DNA of 64,000 bases from Pelagihabitans sp963710535 (GTDB lineage: Bacteria; Bacteroidota; Bacteroidia; Flavobacteriales; Flavobacteriaceae): assembly GCA_963710535.1 (NCBI GenBank), contig CAVQAW010000010.1, positions 682,001-746,000 on the forward strand, in the 5' to 3' direction. The notes beneath the pieces were generated by a model that had not been told where the DNA came from, did no database searches, and saw nothing but the letters and a program-made list of their open reading frames with translations. Each line of letters starts with the position of its first letter. The first letter of the stretch is position 1. Both the position numbers and the translations under genes were made by a program. Positions 1 to 9,207 of this stretch are shown here, piece after piece.

Positions 1-743
1 GCGGGATGCTTTAAGATCCAGGCCAATAAAAGCTGGTCGGCCGTACAGCCATATTTTTCTGAGAAGGTATCCATTACCTCCGAAATTCCTTCGGTCCGGG
101 ACGTTTTCTCTTTAAAAAAAGAGCCCAAAGGACTCCACGACATGGCCATCCGACCATGGGTGATACAATCGTCAAAAATGCCATTATACATGGCCTCAGC
201 ACTGGTCAGGGAAAACTCTACCTGATTCGCCGATACCGGAATCGCCGATTCGATCATCGCAATTTGCGACGGCATAAAATTGGAGACCCCGAAGGATTTG
301 ATCTTGCCTTGGTTCTTCAGTTTTGTAATCGCCTTGGCGATGGGTACGGGATGCATCAGCGGACTTGGGCGATGCAGCAACAGCAAATCCAAATATTCGG
401 TTTGCAGATGCTTTAGCGACTGTTCGGCAGACCAAAGAATGTAATCCTCTGAATAATTATAGTGCTTGATCCCAATTCCCCTTCCTTCCGACACTTTCTG
501 GATGCCGCATTTGGTGATCAACTGAATTTTTTCCCTATCCACACCGCTCTCCTGAAAAGCCTTTCCAAACTCGGCTTCGTTGGTGTAATTGCCATAAATA
601 TCGGCATGGTCGAAAGTAGTGATTCCCAGTTCCGTACAATCGTTGATGAGGCTTGCCATCTCGGCTTGCGAAAACCCTTTTCCCCAATTGCCCCAGCCCA
701 TTGTACCGGCAATAATTTTTGAATATGCGTTTTTGTTTTCCAT
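1..743 (-). CDS. Aldo/keto reductase, YdhF-like (C-terminus beyond window)
   Basis: An open frame starts at a complement ATG at 743 (MENKNAYSK) and stays open to the window edge, giving about 247 residues without a stop, so the 3' end is missing. It has the marks of the (beta/alpha)8 aldo/keto reductase fold: GTMGWGNWG after the first strand, DHADIYG with the catalytic Asp and Tyr, LLLLHRP with the conserved His, and GVSNF. Proteins of this type reduce carbonyls with NADPH in the cytosol; the substrate cannot be deduced. It diverges from the Bat operon across a 159-nt gap and looks intact apart from the cut. Confidence 0.9.
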   Translation of the reverse strand, partial: MENKNAYSKIIAGTMGWGNWGKGFSQAEMASLINDCTELGITTFDHADIYGNYTNEAEFGKAFQESGVDREKIQLITKCGIQKVSEGRGIGIKHYNYSEDYILWSAEQSLKHLQTEYLDLLLLHRPSPLMHPVPIAKAITKLKNQGKIKSFGVSNFMPSQIAMIESAIPVSANQVEFSLTSAEAMYNGIFDDCITHGRMAMSWSPLGSFFKEKTSRTEGISEVMDTFSEKYGCTADQLLLAWILKHP

Positions 744-902
744 AAGGAAGTGAAATTAAAAAGAAATCCCTTAAAAACTTCATAAAAATAGGGCCTCGCC
801 CCTTTTTTTAACCAATCATTAACAGCATAGCACTGATTTAATTTTCAATTTGCACCTCTGTTAAAATTTAATGCGATCATAACCAAATTTTTACATGATT
901 AT

Positions 903-1904
903 ATGAACGAAAATGCAATAGTTGACATCAGTGCGGTAAACGAAAAAATTGCCCAGGAAAGCGCTTTCATCGATTTACTGATGTTGGAAATGAACAAAGT
1001 GATCGTAGGGCAAAAACATATGGTCGAAAGACTGTTGATCGGCCTCTTGGGTCAAGGCCATATTTTGCTTGAAGGCGTTCCCGGATTGGCCAAGACCTTG
1101 GCCATAAATACCCTTGCAAAAGCCGTTAAGGGAAGCTTTAGCAGGATACAGTTCACCCCTGACCTATTGCCGGCGGATGTGGTTGGAACGATGATCTACA
1201 ATATGAAGGTGAACGACTTTTCAATCAAGAAAGGACCCATTTTCGCAAACTTTGTGCTTGCCGACGAAATCAACCGGGCCCCTGCCAAAGTGCAATCGGC
1301 GCTCTTGGAGGCTATGCAGGAAAAACAGGTGACCATTGGGGATGAAACCTTTATTTTAGATAAACCATTTTTGGTGATGGCCACCCAAAACCCGGTAGAA
1401 CAGGAAGGCACCTATCCCTTGCCGGAAGCCCAGGTAGATCGATTTATGCTAAAAACCGTGATCGATTATCCCAAAATGAACGAGGAACAACTGATCATGC
1501 GCCAAAACCTGATGGGCGCCTATGAAGACGTGAAGCCTGTAATCTCCATAAAACAGATATTGAATGCCCAGCAGGCCGTTCGGGAAGTTTATATGGATGA
1601 AAAAATAGAGAAATATATTTTGGACCTGGTTTTTGCCACCCGTTATCCCGAAAAGTACAATCTAGACCATTTAAAGCCACTGATCAGTTTCGGCGCATCC
1701 CCTCGTGGGAGCATCAATATGGGTATTGCGGCCAAGTGCTATGCCTTCATCAAGCGAAGGGGCTATGTTGTGCCTGAAGACGTTCGCGCCGTTGTTCACG
1801 ATGTGTTGAGACATCGAATTGGCATCACTTACGAGGCAGAGGCAGAAAACATCACTTCTGAAGAAATCATCAATAAGATCGTAAACGAGATTGAAGTGCC
1901 ATAA
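903..1904 (+). CDS. MoxR-type AAA+ ATPase, first gene of the Bat operon
   Basis: The 333-residue protein has the full MoxR pattern: Walker A GVPGLAKT at residues 58-65, a Walker B strand ending in LADE near 118-122, the following INRAPAKVQSALLEAMQE helix, and the sensor I stretch MATQNPVEQEGTYPLPEAQ. MoxR ATPases are thought to act as chaperones for maturation of complexes that contain VWA proteins, and the genes that follow here encode DUF58 and two VWA proteins. The start gives a normal N-terminus, and the next gene begins 62 nt after the stop. It is the first gene of a co-directional run reaching about 10.4 kb. A box close to the Bacteroidota -7 element (TCAATTTG, one mismatch, 845-852) lies upstream. 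Confidence 0.95.
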   Translation: MNENAIVDISAVNEKIAQESAFIDLLMLEMNKVIVGQKHMVERLLIGLLGQGHILLEGVPGLAKTLAINTLAKAVKGSFSRIQFTPDLLPADVVGTMIYNMKVNDFSIKKGPIFANFVLADEINRAPAKVQSALLEAMQEKQVTIGDETFILDKPFLVMATQNPVEQEGTYPLPEAQVDRFMLKTVIDYPKMNEEQLIMRQNLMGAYEDVKPVISIKQILNAQQAVREVYMDEKIEKYILDLVFATRYPEKYNLDHLKPLISFGASPRGSINMGIAAKCYAFIKRRGYVVPEDVRAVVHDVLRHRIGITYEAEAENITSEEIINKIVNEIEVP

Positions 1905-1966
1905 AGTCGCCTATTTGAGCGTCCTGCACCATGCAGGAGTACTTGAATTTGATACTTTGAACCCTA

Positions 1967-2833
1967 ATGGATACCAAAGAACTACTTAAGAAAGTCCGGA
2001 AGATCGAAATAAAGACGCGACGTCTTTCCGATCATATTTTTGGTGGGGAATACCACTCTACCTTCAAGGGTCGAGGCATGACCTTCAGCGAAGTAAGGCA
2101 ATACCAGTTCGGAGACGATGTGCGCAGCATTGATTGGAACGTAACGGCCCGTTATAATGAACCATTTGTCAAGGTTTTTGAAGAGGAGCGGGAACTGACC
2201 ATGATGTTGATGGTGGATGTAAGTGGTTCGGAAATGTTCGGAACAACAAACCAGTTCAAGAAAGAGATCATCACGGAAATTTCGGCAACACTGGCTTTCT
2301 CGGCCCTACAGAACAATGATAAAGTGGGCCTTATGTTGTTTTCCGATACCGTTGAGCTCTACATTCCTCCTAAAAAAGGGAAGAGCCATGTTTTGAGAAT
2401 CATCCGGGAATTGCTGGAATTTAAACCTCAGAGCAACAAGACCGATCTTGCTGAAGCCCTCAAATTTTTGAGTAGCGTGATGAAGAAAAAGGCCATTGTT
2501 TTTGTGCTATCCGACTTTATTACCGATGATTATGAAAAGACCCTGAAGATTTCGGGCAACAAACATGATCTGACCGGTATCCGAATTTATGATGAGCGTG
2601 AGGAAACCATTCCCAATTTGGGCATGGTTCAGGTACTCGATGCCGAAACAGCGGCGGTTCGCTTGGTGAATACCCAATCGAAAAGCGTAAGGATGGCCTA
2701 CGGTAAATATTATGCCCAGCGTGTGGAATACTTCCGGGACACCTTCAAAAAGTCGGGTTGTGGTACTTTAAGCTGTAGGGTCGACGAAAGTTATGTGAAG
2801 AAATTATTGGGCTATTTTAAGAGAAGGGGGTAA
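1967..2833 (+). CDS. DUF58 domain protein of the Bat operon
   Basis: This 288-residue soluble protein carries the DUF58 signature around residues 39-60 (FSEVRQYQFGDDVRSIDWN) followed by a VWA-like fold whose metal-site sequence DVSGS is at residues 84-88. DUF58 proteins lie next to MoxR ATPases in very many bacteria and are inferred to be their partners or clients; the exact role is unknown. No signal peptide or membrane segment is visible, so it should be cytoplasmic. The following gene starts 6 nt after the stop, which supports one transcript. Length and motifs are normal for the family. Confidence 0.93.
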   Translation: MDTKELLKKVRKIEIKTRRLSDHIFGGEYHSTFKGRGMTFSEVRQYQFGDDVRSIDWNVTARYNEPFVKVFEEERELTMMLMVDVSGSEMFGTTNQFKKEIITEISATLAFSALQNNDKVGLMLFSDTVELYIPPKKGKSHVLRIIRELLEFKPQSNKTDLAEALKFLSSVMKKKAIVFVLSDFITDDYEKTLKISGNKHDLTGIRIYDEREETIPNLGMVQVLDAETAAVRLVNTQSKSVRMAYGKYYAQRVEYFRDTFKKSGCGTLSCRVDESYVKKLLGYFKRRG

Positions 2834-2839
2834 ACGAAA

Positions 2840-4498
2840 ATGATGGAGGTACCAATAAAATGCAAGAATGGAATGATGGGCAATGGCACTTGGGCCTTTG
2901 TTTGCGCCATATGCTTGACAATTTCTTACAGTTATTCACAGGACATACCCAGTATAAGCACCAAGGTCGATACCACCCAAATCAAGATCGGCGAACAGCT
3001 GCACTTTACGGTGACCGTTGAAACAGACACAACGGCACAGGTTATTTTTCCGGAAGGGCAAACCTTCTCCCCCTTGGAAACAGTGGAGGCTTTTGCGACT
3101 GACACAACAAGGAAAAAAGACCGCATGACCCTGCAAAAGGTCTATGCCCTCACCCAATTCGATTCAGGCGCCTATAAACTGCCCGCCCAGCGGATAGAAA
3201 TCAATGGGAAGGGGTATTTTACAGATTCGTTGACGGTACTGGTGGCAACGGTGCCCGTTGATACGCTGGTACAGAAAATGTACGATATCAAACCCCTGCT
3301 GGAAGTAGAAAAGAGCCAAGGCAATTTATGGAAAATACTATTGGGTGTCCTGCTCTTTTTGTCCGTGCTGGGCTTCTTGCTCTATTGGTTCGTGTTTAGG
3401 GCCAAACGTTTGACCGAAGCCGAAAAGGAAGCCTTGTTGCCCCCCTATGACCGCGCCTTACTGGAATTAAAAAAACTGGAAAATTCCAAATACCTGATCC
3501 AAGACGAATACAAACAGTACTATTCTGAATTGACCGATATCGTTCGGTCTTATCTTGAGGAAGACGTTCATGTTTCGGCCCTTGAGAGCACCTCCGATGA
3601 GCTGATCACCAAGTTGGAAATGATGCGCGATGCCGGCGAACTGCAATTGGAAAGCGATACCATTGGCCAGTTCAAAAGAATTTTACAAACGGCCGATCTC
3701 GTAAAGTTCGCAAAATCGAAACCGCCCACTTCGGTCGCGGAACAAGATCGAAAATCGATTGAAGAAATTGTGATCAAAACCAAGAAGGCACTTCCCGAAC
3801 CGAGCGAAGAGGATTTGATGCAACGGGAGGAGTATCTCGTAGGGTTGGCCAAAAAAGAAAAACGGAAAAAATGGATTTTGGCAGGAAGCATTTCATCGGC
3901 TGCCGTGATGGCGGCAATTGCCTTTTCCCTGGTCTATTATGGCCCCCGTTATGTCTGGGACACCATCACCGGTTATCCCACCAAGAAATTATTGGAAGGG
4001 GAATGGATCGCGAGCTCCTATGGTTATCCCCCCATCAATCTCGAAACCCCCGATGTGCTGGTGCGCCAAAAAGCCAAATTCGCCCAGGGCGCGGACGGGA
4101 ATATCAAGGAAATGCAGTCATTTTCATATGAAAGTCCGGATGGCCTGTTTACCATCAATGCGACATCCATCACCTTGGCGCAGCAGGTAGAGCCCGATTA
4201 TGAAAAGGCTGTCGAAAGCTTCTTAAAAAGCCTGGAAAGCAAAGGGGCCAAAAATATCATCACCAAACAAGAAGAATTTGTGACGATAACCGGGGTCAGG
4301 GGTCTGAAAACCTATGGAAGCGGCAAATTTTCGGTTCCTGAAAAAGCCGGGGCCGTCAATGGAAATTATATCGTGCTGAACTTCGGCGGACCCGGTTTTC
4401 AGCAACAAATTACCCTTACTTGGTTGGACGATGACCCTTACGCCCAGGACATCGTAGATCGCATCCTTGGAACGGTAGAGGTTAAAACGGAAGTTTAA
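2840..4498 (+). CDS. Membrane protein of the Bat operon (DUF4381-like middle region)
   Basis: The protein has up to 552 residues. A hydrophobic stretch (residues 17-32, ending near SYSQ) looks like a signal peptide, so translation may start at the internal ATG-ATG at residues 12-13. A beta-rich periplasmic region resembling BatD-type domains follows (about 35-150), then a membrane helix (about 163-186), an amphipathic region of the form LPPYDRALLELKKLE...YYSELTDIVRSYLEE that resembles DUF4381, a second helix (about 342-365) and a C-terminal beta-rich domain. The stop is directly followed by the batA ATG. The position fits the DUF4381 slot of aerotolerance operons, but the C-terminal domain is not one I recognise. 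Function is inferred from context only. Confidence 0.8.
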   Translation: MMEVPIKCKNGMMGNGTWAFVCAICLTISYSYSQDIPSISTKVDTTQIKIGEQLHFTVTVETDTTAQVIFPEGQTFSPLETVEAFATDTTRKKDRMTLQKVYALTQFDSGAYKLPAQRIEINGKGYFTDSLTVLVATVPVDTLVQKMYDIKPLLEVEKSQGNLWKILLGVLLFLSVLGFLLYWFVFRAKRLTEAEKEALLPPYDRALLELKKLENSKYLIQDEYKQYYSELTDIVRSYLEEDVHVSALESTSDELITKLEMMRDAGELQLESDTIGQFKRILQTADLVKFAKSKPPTSVAEQDRKSIEEIVIKTKKALPEPSEEDLMQREEYLVGLAKKEKRKKWILAGSISSAAVMAAIAFSLVYYGPRYVWDTITGYPTKKLLEGEWIASSYGYPPINLETPDVLVRQKAKFAQGADGNIKEMQSFSYESPDGLFTINATSITLAQQVEPDYEKAVESFLKSLESKGAKNIITKQEEFVTITGVRGLKTYGSGKFSVPEKAGAVNGNYIVLNFGGPGFQQQITLTWLDDDPYAQDIVDRILGTVEVKTEV

Positions 4499-5497
4499 AT
4501 GTTTGAGAATATCGATTTTGCGAACCCTGATTTCTTTTGGCTGCTATGCCTGCTGCCATTGGCCGTGCTATGGTACGTTCTCAAGAGGAAGGAACAAACC
4601 GCTTCCTTAAAAATATCGAGTACAAAAGGTTTTGGTAACGGAGGCTGGTTGCCCCGACTGAAGCCCATGCTTTTCGTTTTGAGATTATTGGCCCTTACGG
4701 CCGTCATCGTGGCCATGGCCCGGCCTCAGACCGAAGACATCTCCACCAGGACCAAAACCACCAAGGGCATCGATATCATCATGGCCATCGACGTGTCGTC
4801 GAGTATGTTGGCACGTGACCTTAAACCGAACCGATTGGCGGCATTGAAGGAGGTAGCCGCAGATTTCATCAAAAAAAGGCCCAACGACCGTATAGGCCTG
4901 GTGGCCTACGCTGGGGAAGGTTATACCAAAACCCCGATCACCAGCGACAAATCGATCGTGCTGAACGCGCTCCGTGAAATCACCTACGGCCAATTGAACG
5001 ACGGAACTGCCATAGGCATGGGGCTGGCCACTGCGGTAAACCGCTTGAAGGAAAGCAAGGCCAAGAGCAAAATCATCATCCTGTTGACCGACGGTGTCAA
5101 CAATTCCGGTTTTATAGAGCCCCAGACCGCGGCGGATCTCGCGGTAGAATTCGGAATCAAAACCTACACGATCGGGCTGGGCACCAACGGCAATGCACTC
5201 TCTCCCATTGCGTATAATGCGGATGGTTCTTTCAGATACGGGATGCGCGAAGTGGAAATCGATGAAAAATTATTGGAGGACATCGCAAAATCAACAGGAG
5301 GACGATATTTCAGGGCTACGGACAATGAAAAGTTGGAAGCGATCTACGATGAGATCAACAAATTGGAAAAGACCGATATAGAGGAATTCAAATATTACAA
5401 ATACGAGGAAAAATTCAGGCCATGGGTGCTTTTGGCCGGGGTTTTGCTTTTGCTGGAATGGGTCTTGGCAAATACCTTGTTCAGAAGTTTTATTTAA
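4499..5497 (+). CDS. batA: BatA, VWA-domain membrane protein
   Basis: The 332-residue protein has two N-terminal membrane helices (about 10-27 and 55-74), a VWA domain with a complete MIDAS motif DVSSS at 98-102, the TDG motif in ILLTDGVNNSG, and a C-terminal helix in the last 30 residues. This is the BatA layout. The Bat proteins were named for aerotolerance in Bacteroides fragilis; the biochemical role is still open, but a periplasm-facing VWA protein working with MoxR and BatB/C/D is the usual model. It starts on the base after the upstream stop, and batB begins 46 nt downstream. Confidence 0.93.
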   Translation: MFENIDFANPDFFWLLCLLPLAVLWYVLKRKEQTASLKISSTKGFGNGGWLPRLKPMLFVLRLLALTAVIVAMARPQTEDISTRTKTTKGIDIIMAIDVSSSMLARDLKPNRLAALKEVAADFIKKRPNDRIGLVAYAGEGYTKTPITSDKSIVLNALREITYGQLNDGTAIGMGLATAVNRLKESKAKSKIIILLTDGVNNSGFIEPQTAADLAVEFGIKTYTIGLGTNGNALSPIAYNADGSFRYGMREVEIDEKLLEDIAKSTGGRYFRATDNEKLEAIYDEINKLEKTDIEEFKYYKYEEKFRPWVLLAGVLLLLEWVLANTLFRSFI

Positions 5498-5543
5498 TGG
5501 GACACGCGTTTGATGGCGGGTTCGAAGGCAATAAAAACAAAAA

Positions 5544-6590
5544 ATGATTCAATTAGACGAAAAGGTATATTTTTATCTGCTCGGCATCATCCCGGTGTTG
5601 ATCGTCTTCTTCGTGCTTTTGCAGATCTGGAAGAGCAGAACCCAAAAACAGTTTGCCGACCTAAGCTTGCTTAAACGTTTGACCCCGGATCGGTCGATGT
5701 TCAAAAGCACCTTGAAACTGCTGTTTTTTCTGTTGGGACTGGCTTTTCTGACCTTGGGGCTCGTCAACCCCAAAATGGGCACCAAACTCGAAACCGTGAA
5801 ACGGGAGGGCGTCGATATCGTTTTTGCCGTCGATGTCTCCAAAAGCATGTTGGCCGAGGACATCGCCCCCAACCGCTTGGAAAAGGCGAAGCGATTGGTC
5901 TCTGAAATCATCAACCAATTGGCAAGTGACCGGATCGGTATCATCGCCTATGCCGGGCAGGCCTATCCACAACTGCCCATTACCACCGATTACGGTGCGG
6001 CAAAGATGTTCCTGCAAAGCATGAACACCGATATGCTGACTTCCCAAGGCACGGCCATCAGCGATGCCATTGAACTGGCCACAACCTACTACGACGACGA
6101 AGATCAAACCAATAGGGTGCTCTTTATTATTTCCGACGGGGAAGACCACTCCGAAGAATCGATCAACGATGCGGTAGAGCAGGCCGTTGAAAATGGAATC
6201 CGTATTTTTACCATCGGAGTGGGCAAAACCAAGGGAGCACCCATTCCCATGAAGCGCAACGGAATCGTTGAAAGTCTTAAAAAAGATGCGCAGGGAGAAG
6301 TGGTCATCACCAAGTTAAATGAAGAAATACTTAATCAGATTGCCTATGATGGCAATGGAGAATATATCAATGGTTCCAACACCGAAGAAGCCGTTGAGTA
6401 TATCAAGGAACAGCTGTTGCAGATGGATAAAAAAGAATTCGAAGCCAAGCAGTTCGCAGAATATAAGGACCAATTTCAATGGTTTTTGGGCGCCGGCCTC
6501 TTGATGTTGCTCCTTGACATTTTTATTCTTGACAAGAAGACAAGGTGGTTGAGACGGTTGAATTTATTTAATGAAAAGGAAATTGAATAG
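5544..6590 (+). CDS. batB: BatB, VWA-domain membrane protein
   Basis: This 348-residue paralogue of BatA has the same arrangement: membrane helices near residues 8-27 and 55-74, MIDAS DVSKS at 97-101, the ISDGEDH metal-site loop, and a C-terminal membrane helix ending in a basic tail. BatA and BatB are expected to work as a pair in the membrane. The TAG stop is separated by one base from the preferred batC start. No defect is visible. Confidence 0.93.
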   Translation: MIQLDEKVYFYLLGIIPVLIVFFVLLQIWKSRTQKQFADLSLLKRLTPDRSMFKSTLKLLFFLLGLAFLTLGLVNPKMGTKLETVKREGVDIVFAVDVSKSMLAEDIAPNRLEKAKRLVSEIINQLASDRIGIIAYAGQAYPQLPITTDYGAAKMFLQSMNTDMLTSQGTAISDAIELATTYYDDEDQTNRVLFIISDGEDHSEESINDAVEQAVENGIRIFTIGVGKTKGAPIPMKRNGIVESLKKDAQGEVVITKLNEEILNQIAYDGNGEYINGSNTEEAVEYIKEQLLQMDKKEFEAKQFAEYKDQFQWFLGAGLLMLLLDIFILDKKTRWLRRLNLFNEKEIE

Positions 6591-6591
6591 C

Positions 6592-7422
6592 ATGAAAAAA
6601 TTATTTTTTGCCTTCGTTTTGATTTCCTCCCTTGCCTGGTCGCAAGAGGACGAGAAACTAAAATCTGGGGCCCTTAGGGAATCGAAAGACCTGACTTGGG
6701 AAGGCAACAAAGACCTTTCCGAAAATAAATTCGTGGAAGCCGAGGTCGAATATAGGAAGGCCATTGCCAAAAGCGATGAAAATGTTGCGGCACCCTATAA
6801 TCTTGGCAACGCCTACTATACCAAAGAGACCTATAGTGAGGCTTTTGGGCGTTTTAAGGAGGCCGGAGAGCTCGCGTCCGAAAAAGCCGACAAACATAAG
6901 GCCTATCACAATATGGGCAACGTGTTTATGAAACGGAAAGAGTACGAAAAAGCGGTGGAAGCCTATAAACAGGCGTTGCGCAACGGACCGAACGATGAGG
7001 AAACCCGATACAATTTGGCCCTCGCCAAGGAAATGCTGAAAAAAGAACAGCAGCAGAACGACCAGAACAAAGACAATAAAGACGACCAGGACCAAAAAGA
7101 CAAGAAGGAAGACCAAAAAGAAGGCGATAACAAGGAAGAGAACAAAGATCAAGACCAGAAAGACCAAGGCGATAAGGGCGATCAAAAAGAAGACCAAAAA
7201 GAGGAGCAAAAAGACGGAGAAGGCGATCAAAAGGAAGAGCAACAGAAACAACCGGAGCAAGGTGAACAGCAACAAGAGCAACAGCCAAGGCCCAACCAGT
7301 TGAGCAAACAACAGATCCAGAACCTATTGGAGGCCATGCAAAACGAAGAGAAAAAAGTTCAGGAAAAAATCGACGCCCAAAAGGTAAAAGGCGTCAAAGT
7401 GAAGAACGAGAAAGATTGGTAA
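6592..7422 (+). CDS. batC: BatC, periplasmic TPR protein with charged Gln/Lys/Asp tail
   Basis: The start is placed at 6592 because MKKLFFAFVLISSLAWSQ is a clean signal peptide; an in-frame ATG at 6571 would add seven residues and overlap batB. The mature protein (276 residues including the signal) contains two to three TPR units (for example AAPYNLGNAYYTKETYSEA and AYHNMGNVFMKRKEYEKA), then an extreme low-complexity tract of about 100 residues made almost only of Q, K, D, E, G and N (7030-7290), then a short helical end. TPR units suggest a scaffold. The tract is purine-rich and prone to length change. batD overlaps or abuts its end. Confidence 0.88.
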   Translation: MKKLFFAFVLISSLAWSQEDEKLKSGALRESKDLTWEGNKDLSENKFVEAEVEYRKAIAKSDENVAAPYNLGNAYYTKETYSEAFGRFKEAGELASEKADKHKAYHNMGNVFMKRKEYEKAVEAYKQALRNGPNDEETRYNLALAKEMLKKEQQQNDQNKDNKDDQDQKDKKEDQKEGDNKEENKDQDQKDQGDKGDQKEDQKEEQKDGEGDQKEEQQKQPEQGEQQQEQQPRPNQLSKQQIQNLLEAMQNEEKKVQEKIDAQKVKGVKVKNEKDW

Positions 7423-7427
7423 AACCG

Positions 7428-9206
7428 ATGGGCATTAAAAAACATTTGGCATTTCTGGCATTTTTGTTCCTGCTGACGGGGCTTAAGGCACAGGATAACA
7501 ATGCGGTTACCTTCGAAGTGAAATTGAGCAAGGATAAGTTGGGCATCAATGAACGTTTACGCGTTGACTTTACGATGAACAAGGATGGAGACGATTTTGT
7601 TGCCCCTAATTTTGAAGGTTTTCAGGTGGTCATGGGGCCTTCGCAAGCCATCAGTTCTTCATGGGTCAACGGGGTCAGGAGCTATTCAAAGACCTATTCC
7701 TATACCTTGGCCCCCACTGCAAGGGGTAATTTTACCATAAAACAAGCCACGATCGTTATCGATGGGAAGACCTATAAATCAAGCCCAAAACAGGTGGAAG
7801 TGACCGCAGCGGTCGACAAGCCCAGCGACCAGATGACCGCAGACGATGTGGCCGACGAAAGCCTGCATTTGGTAGCCGAAGTTTCAAAAGACGACCCCTT
7901 CCTGAACGAGGCCGTGAGCGTGGTGTACAAATTGTATGTGAGCCCGTCGATAAGCGTCACCAACTATAGGCCGTTGGACAATCCCAAGTACAATAATTTT
8001 TGGAGCCAGGATATTCCCATTACCCGATTATCGGCAGAAAACGGCACTTTTGATGGAAAACCCTATCGATACGTGGTATTGAAGCGTGTGGTGCTGTACC
8101 CTCAAAAATCCGGGGAGCTTGAAATTGAGCCCCTCTCCTTGGAGGTGACCGTTGAAGTTCCGACCAGCCGTCGCGACTTCTTTGGCCAAAGGATGTATAC
8201 CTCGACCAACAAAACGGTATCGGCAGGAAGACGCACCTTGAATGTCAAGGCTTTGCCCACAATGGGCAAACCTGAGCATTTTGGAGGCGCGGTAGGGGAC
8301 TTCGATTTTACCGTGACGACCAGTAAAAATAACCTTAAGGCTTCCGAATCGTTTCAGGCGAAAGTGGAAGTCAGCGGAAAGGGGAACCTCAAACTGTTCC
8401 AATTGCCCGAGCCGAGCCTTCCCGGGTCATTGGAAGTTTACGAACCCGAATTCGAAGAATCGGTACGGACCACGCTCTCTGGGGCACAGGGAAAAGTGAG
8501 CAATAGCTACACCATAGTGCCCTCTTTTAAAGGAAAGTATCCCATCCCACCCATCGCCTTTAGTTACTTCAACCCCCAAACCGAGAAATATACTACCATA
8601 ACCTCCGACGAAATCATCATCAACGTGCTTTCCGGTCCCGCCAACACGGATGTCGCCAACACCATTCCCGGTGCCACCAATCGCCAAAGCGTGGTCGCGA
8701 CGGGAAACCAGTTCAGTTTCATCAAATTGAAACCGAACCTCAGCAGCATTGGCGAGGATCACTTTTTTGGTTCAAAGGCATTTTACCTTTGGTGGCTATT
8801 GCCTATTCTATTGATTCCGCTCAGCATTGTCCTGGGAAGAAAACGGGAAGCCATTGCAAGTGATGTAGCGGGCAGGAAAATCAAAAGGGCCAACAAATTG
8901 GCCAGAAAATACCTCTCCACCGCTAAAAAAGTCCTTGGGAACAAAGAAGCCTTTTACATTGCCATGGAAAAGGCACTGCACAATTATCTCAAGGCAAAAT
9001 TGAAAATCGAGACCTCGGAGTTCAGCAAAGACAAGATCACGGCGCTGCTGTTGCAAAAACAGGTCGATGAAAATACGAGTGAAGGATTCATCGGATTGTT
9101 GAAAAACTGTGAAATGGCCCGCTACAGTCCATTTTCGAATGTACAGATGCAGCAAGATTATGATAAGGCCAGTGAGGTGATTTCGAATATGGACAAACAA
9201 TTATAA
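7428..9206 (+). CDS. batD: BatD family protein
   Basis: The start at ATG 7428 gives MGIKKHLAFLAFLFLLTGLKAQ, a good signal peptide with SPI cleavage after KAQ; an upstream TTG at 7416 overlapping batC is less likely. The product (592 residues) has repeated beta-sandwich regions in the periplasm, including the RRDFFGQ stretch common in BatD, one membrane helix near residue 450 (FYLWWLLPILLIPLSIVLG), and a cytoplasmic helical C-terminus (LHNYLKAKL...). This is the oxygen tolerance protein BatD layout at typical length. It follows batC by five bases and precedes batE by one. Confidence 0.9.
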   Translation: MGIKKHLAFLAFLFLLTGLKAQDNNAVTFEVKLSKDKLGINERLRVDFTMNKDGDDFVAPNFEGFQVVMGPSQAISSSWVNGVRSYSKTYSYTLAPTARGNFTIKQATIVIDGKTYKSSPKQVEVTAAVDKPSDQMTADDVADESLHLVAEVSKDDPFLNEAVSVVYKLYVSPSISVTNYRPLDNPKYNNFWSQDIPITRLSAENGTFDGKPYRYVVLKRVVLYPQKSGELEIEPLSLEVTVEVPTSRRDFFGQRMYTSTNKTVSAGRRTLNVKALPTMGKPEHFGGAVGDFDFTVTTSKNNLKASESFQAKVEVSGKGNLKLFQLPEPSLPGSLEVYEPEFEESVRTTLSGAQGKVSNSYTIVPSFKGKYPIPPIAFSYFNPQTEKYTTITSDEIIINVLSGPANTDVANTIPGATNRQSVVATGNQFSFIKLKPNLSSIGEDHFFGSKAFYLWWLLPILLIPLSIVLGRKREAIASDVAGRKIKRANKLARKYLSTAKKVLGNKEAFYIAMEKALHNYLKAKLKIETSEFSKDKITALLLQKQVDENTSEGFIGLLKNCEMARYSPFSNVQMQQDYDKASEVISNMDKQL

Positions 9207-9207
9207 G

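Noticed and set aside
6658..7311. Long minus-strand frame rich in Leu, Phe and Val
   Set aside because: It is the antisense shadow of the BatC Q/K/D/E tract.
7416..7427. TTG start for batD overlapping batC
   Set aside because: ATG 7428 gives a normal signal peptide directly; the extra four residues would precede it without need.
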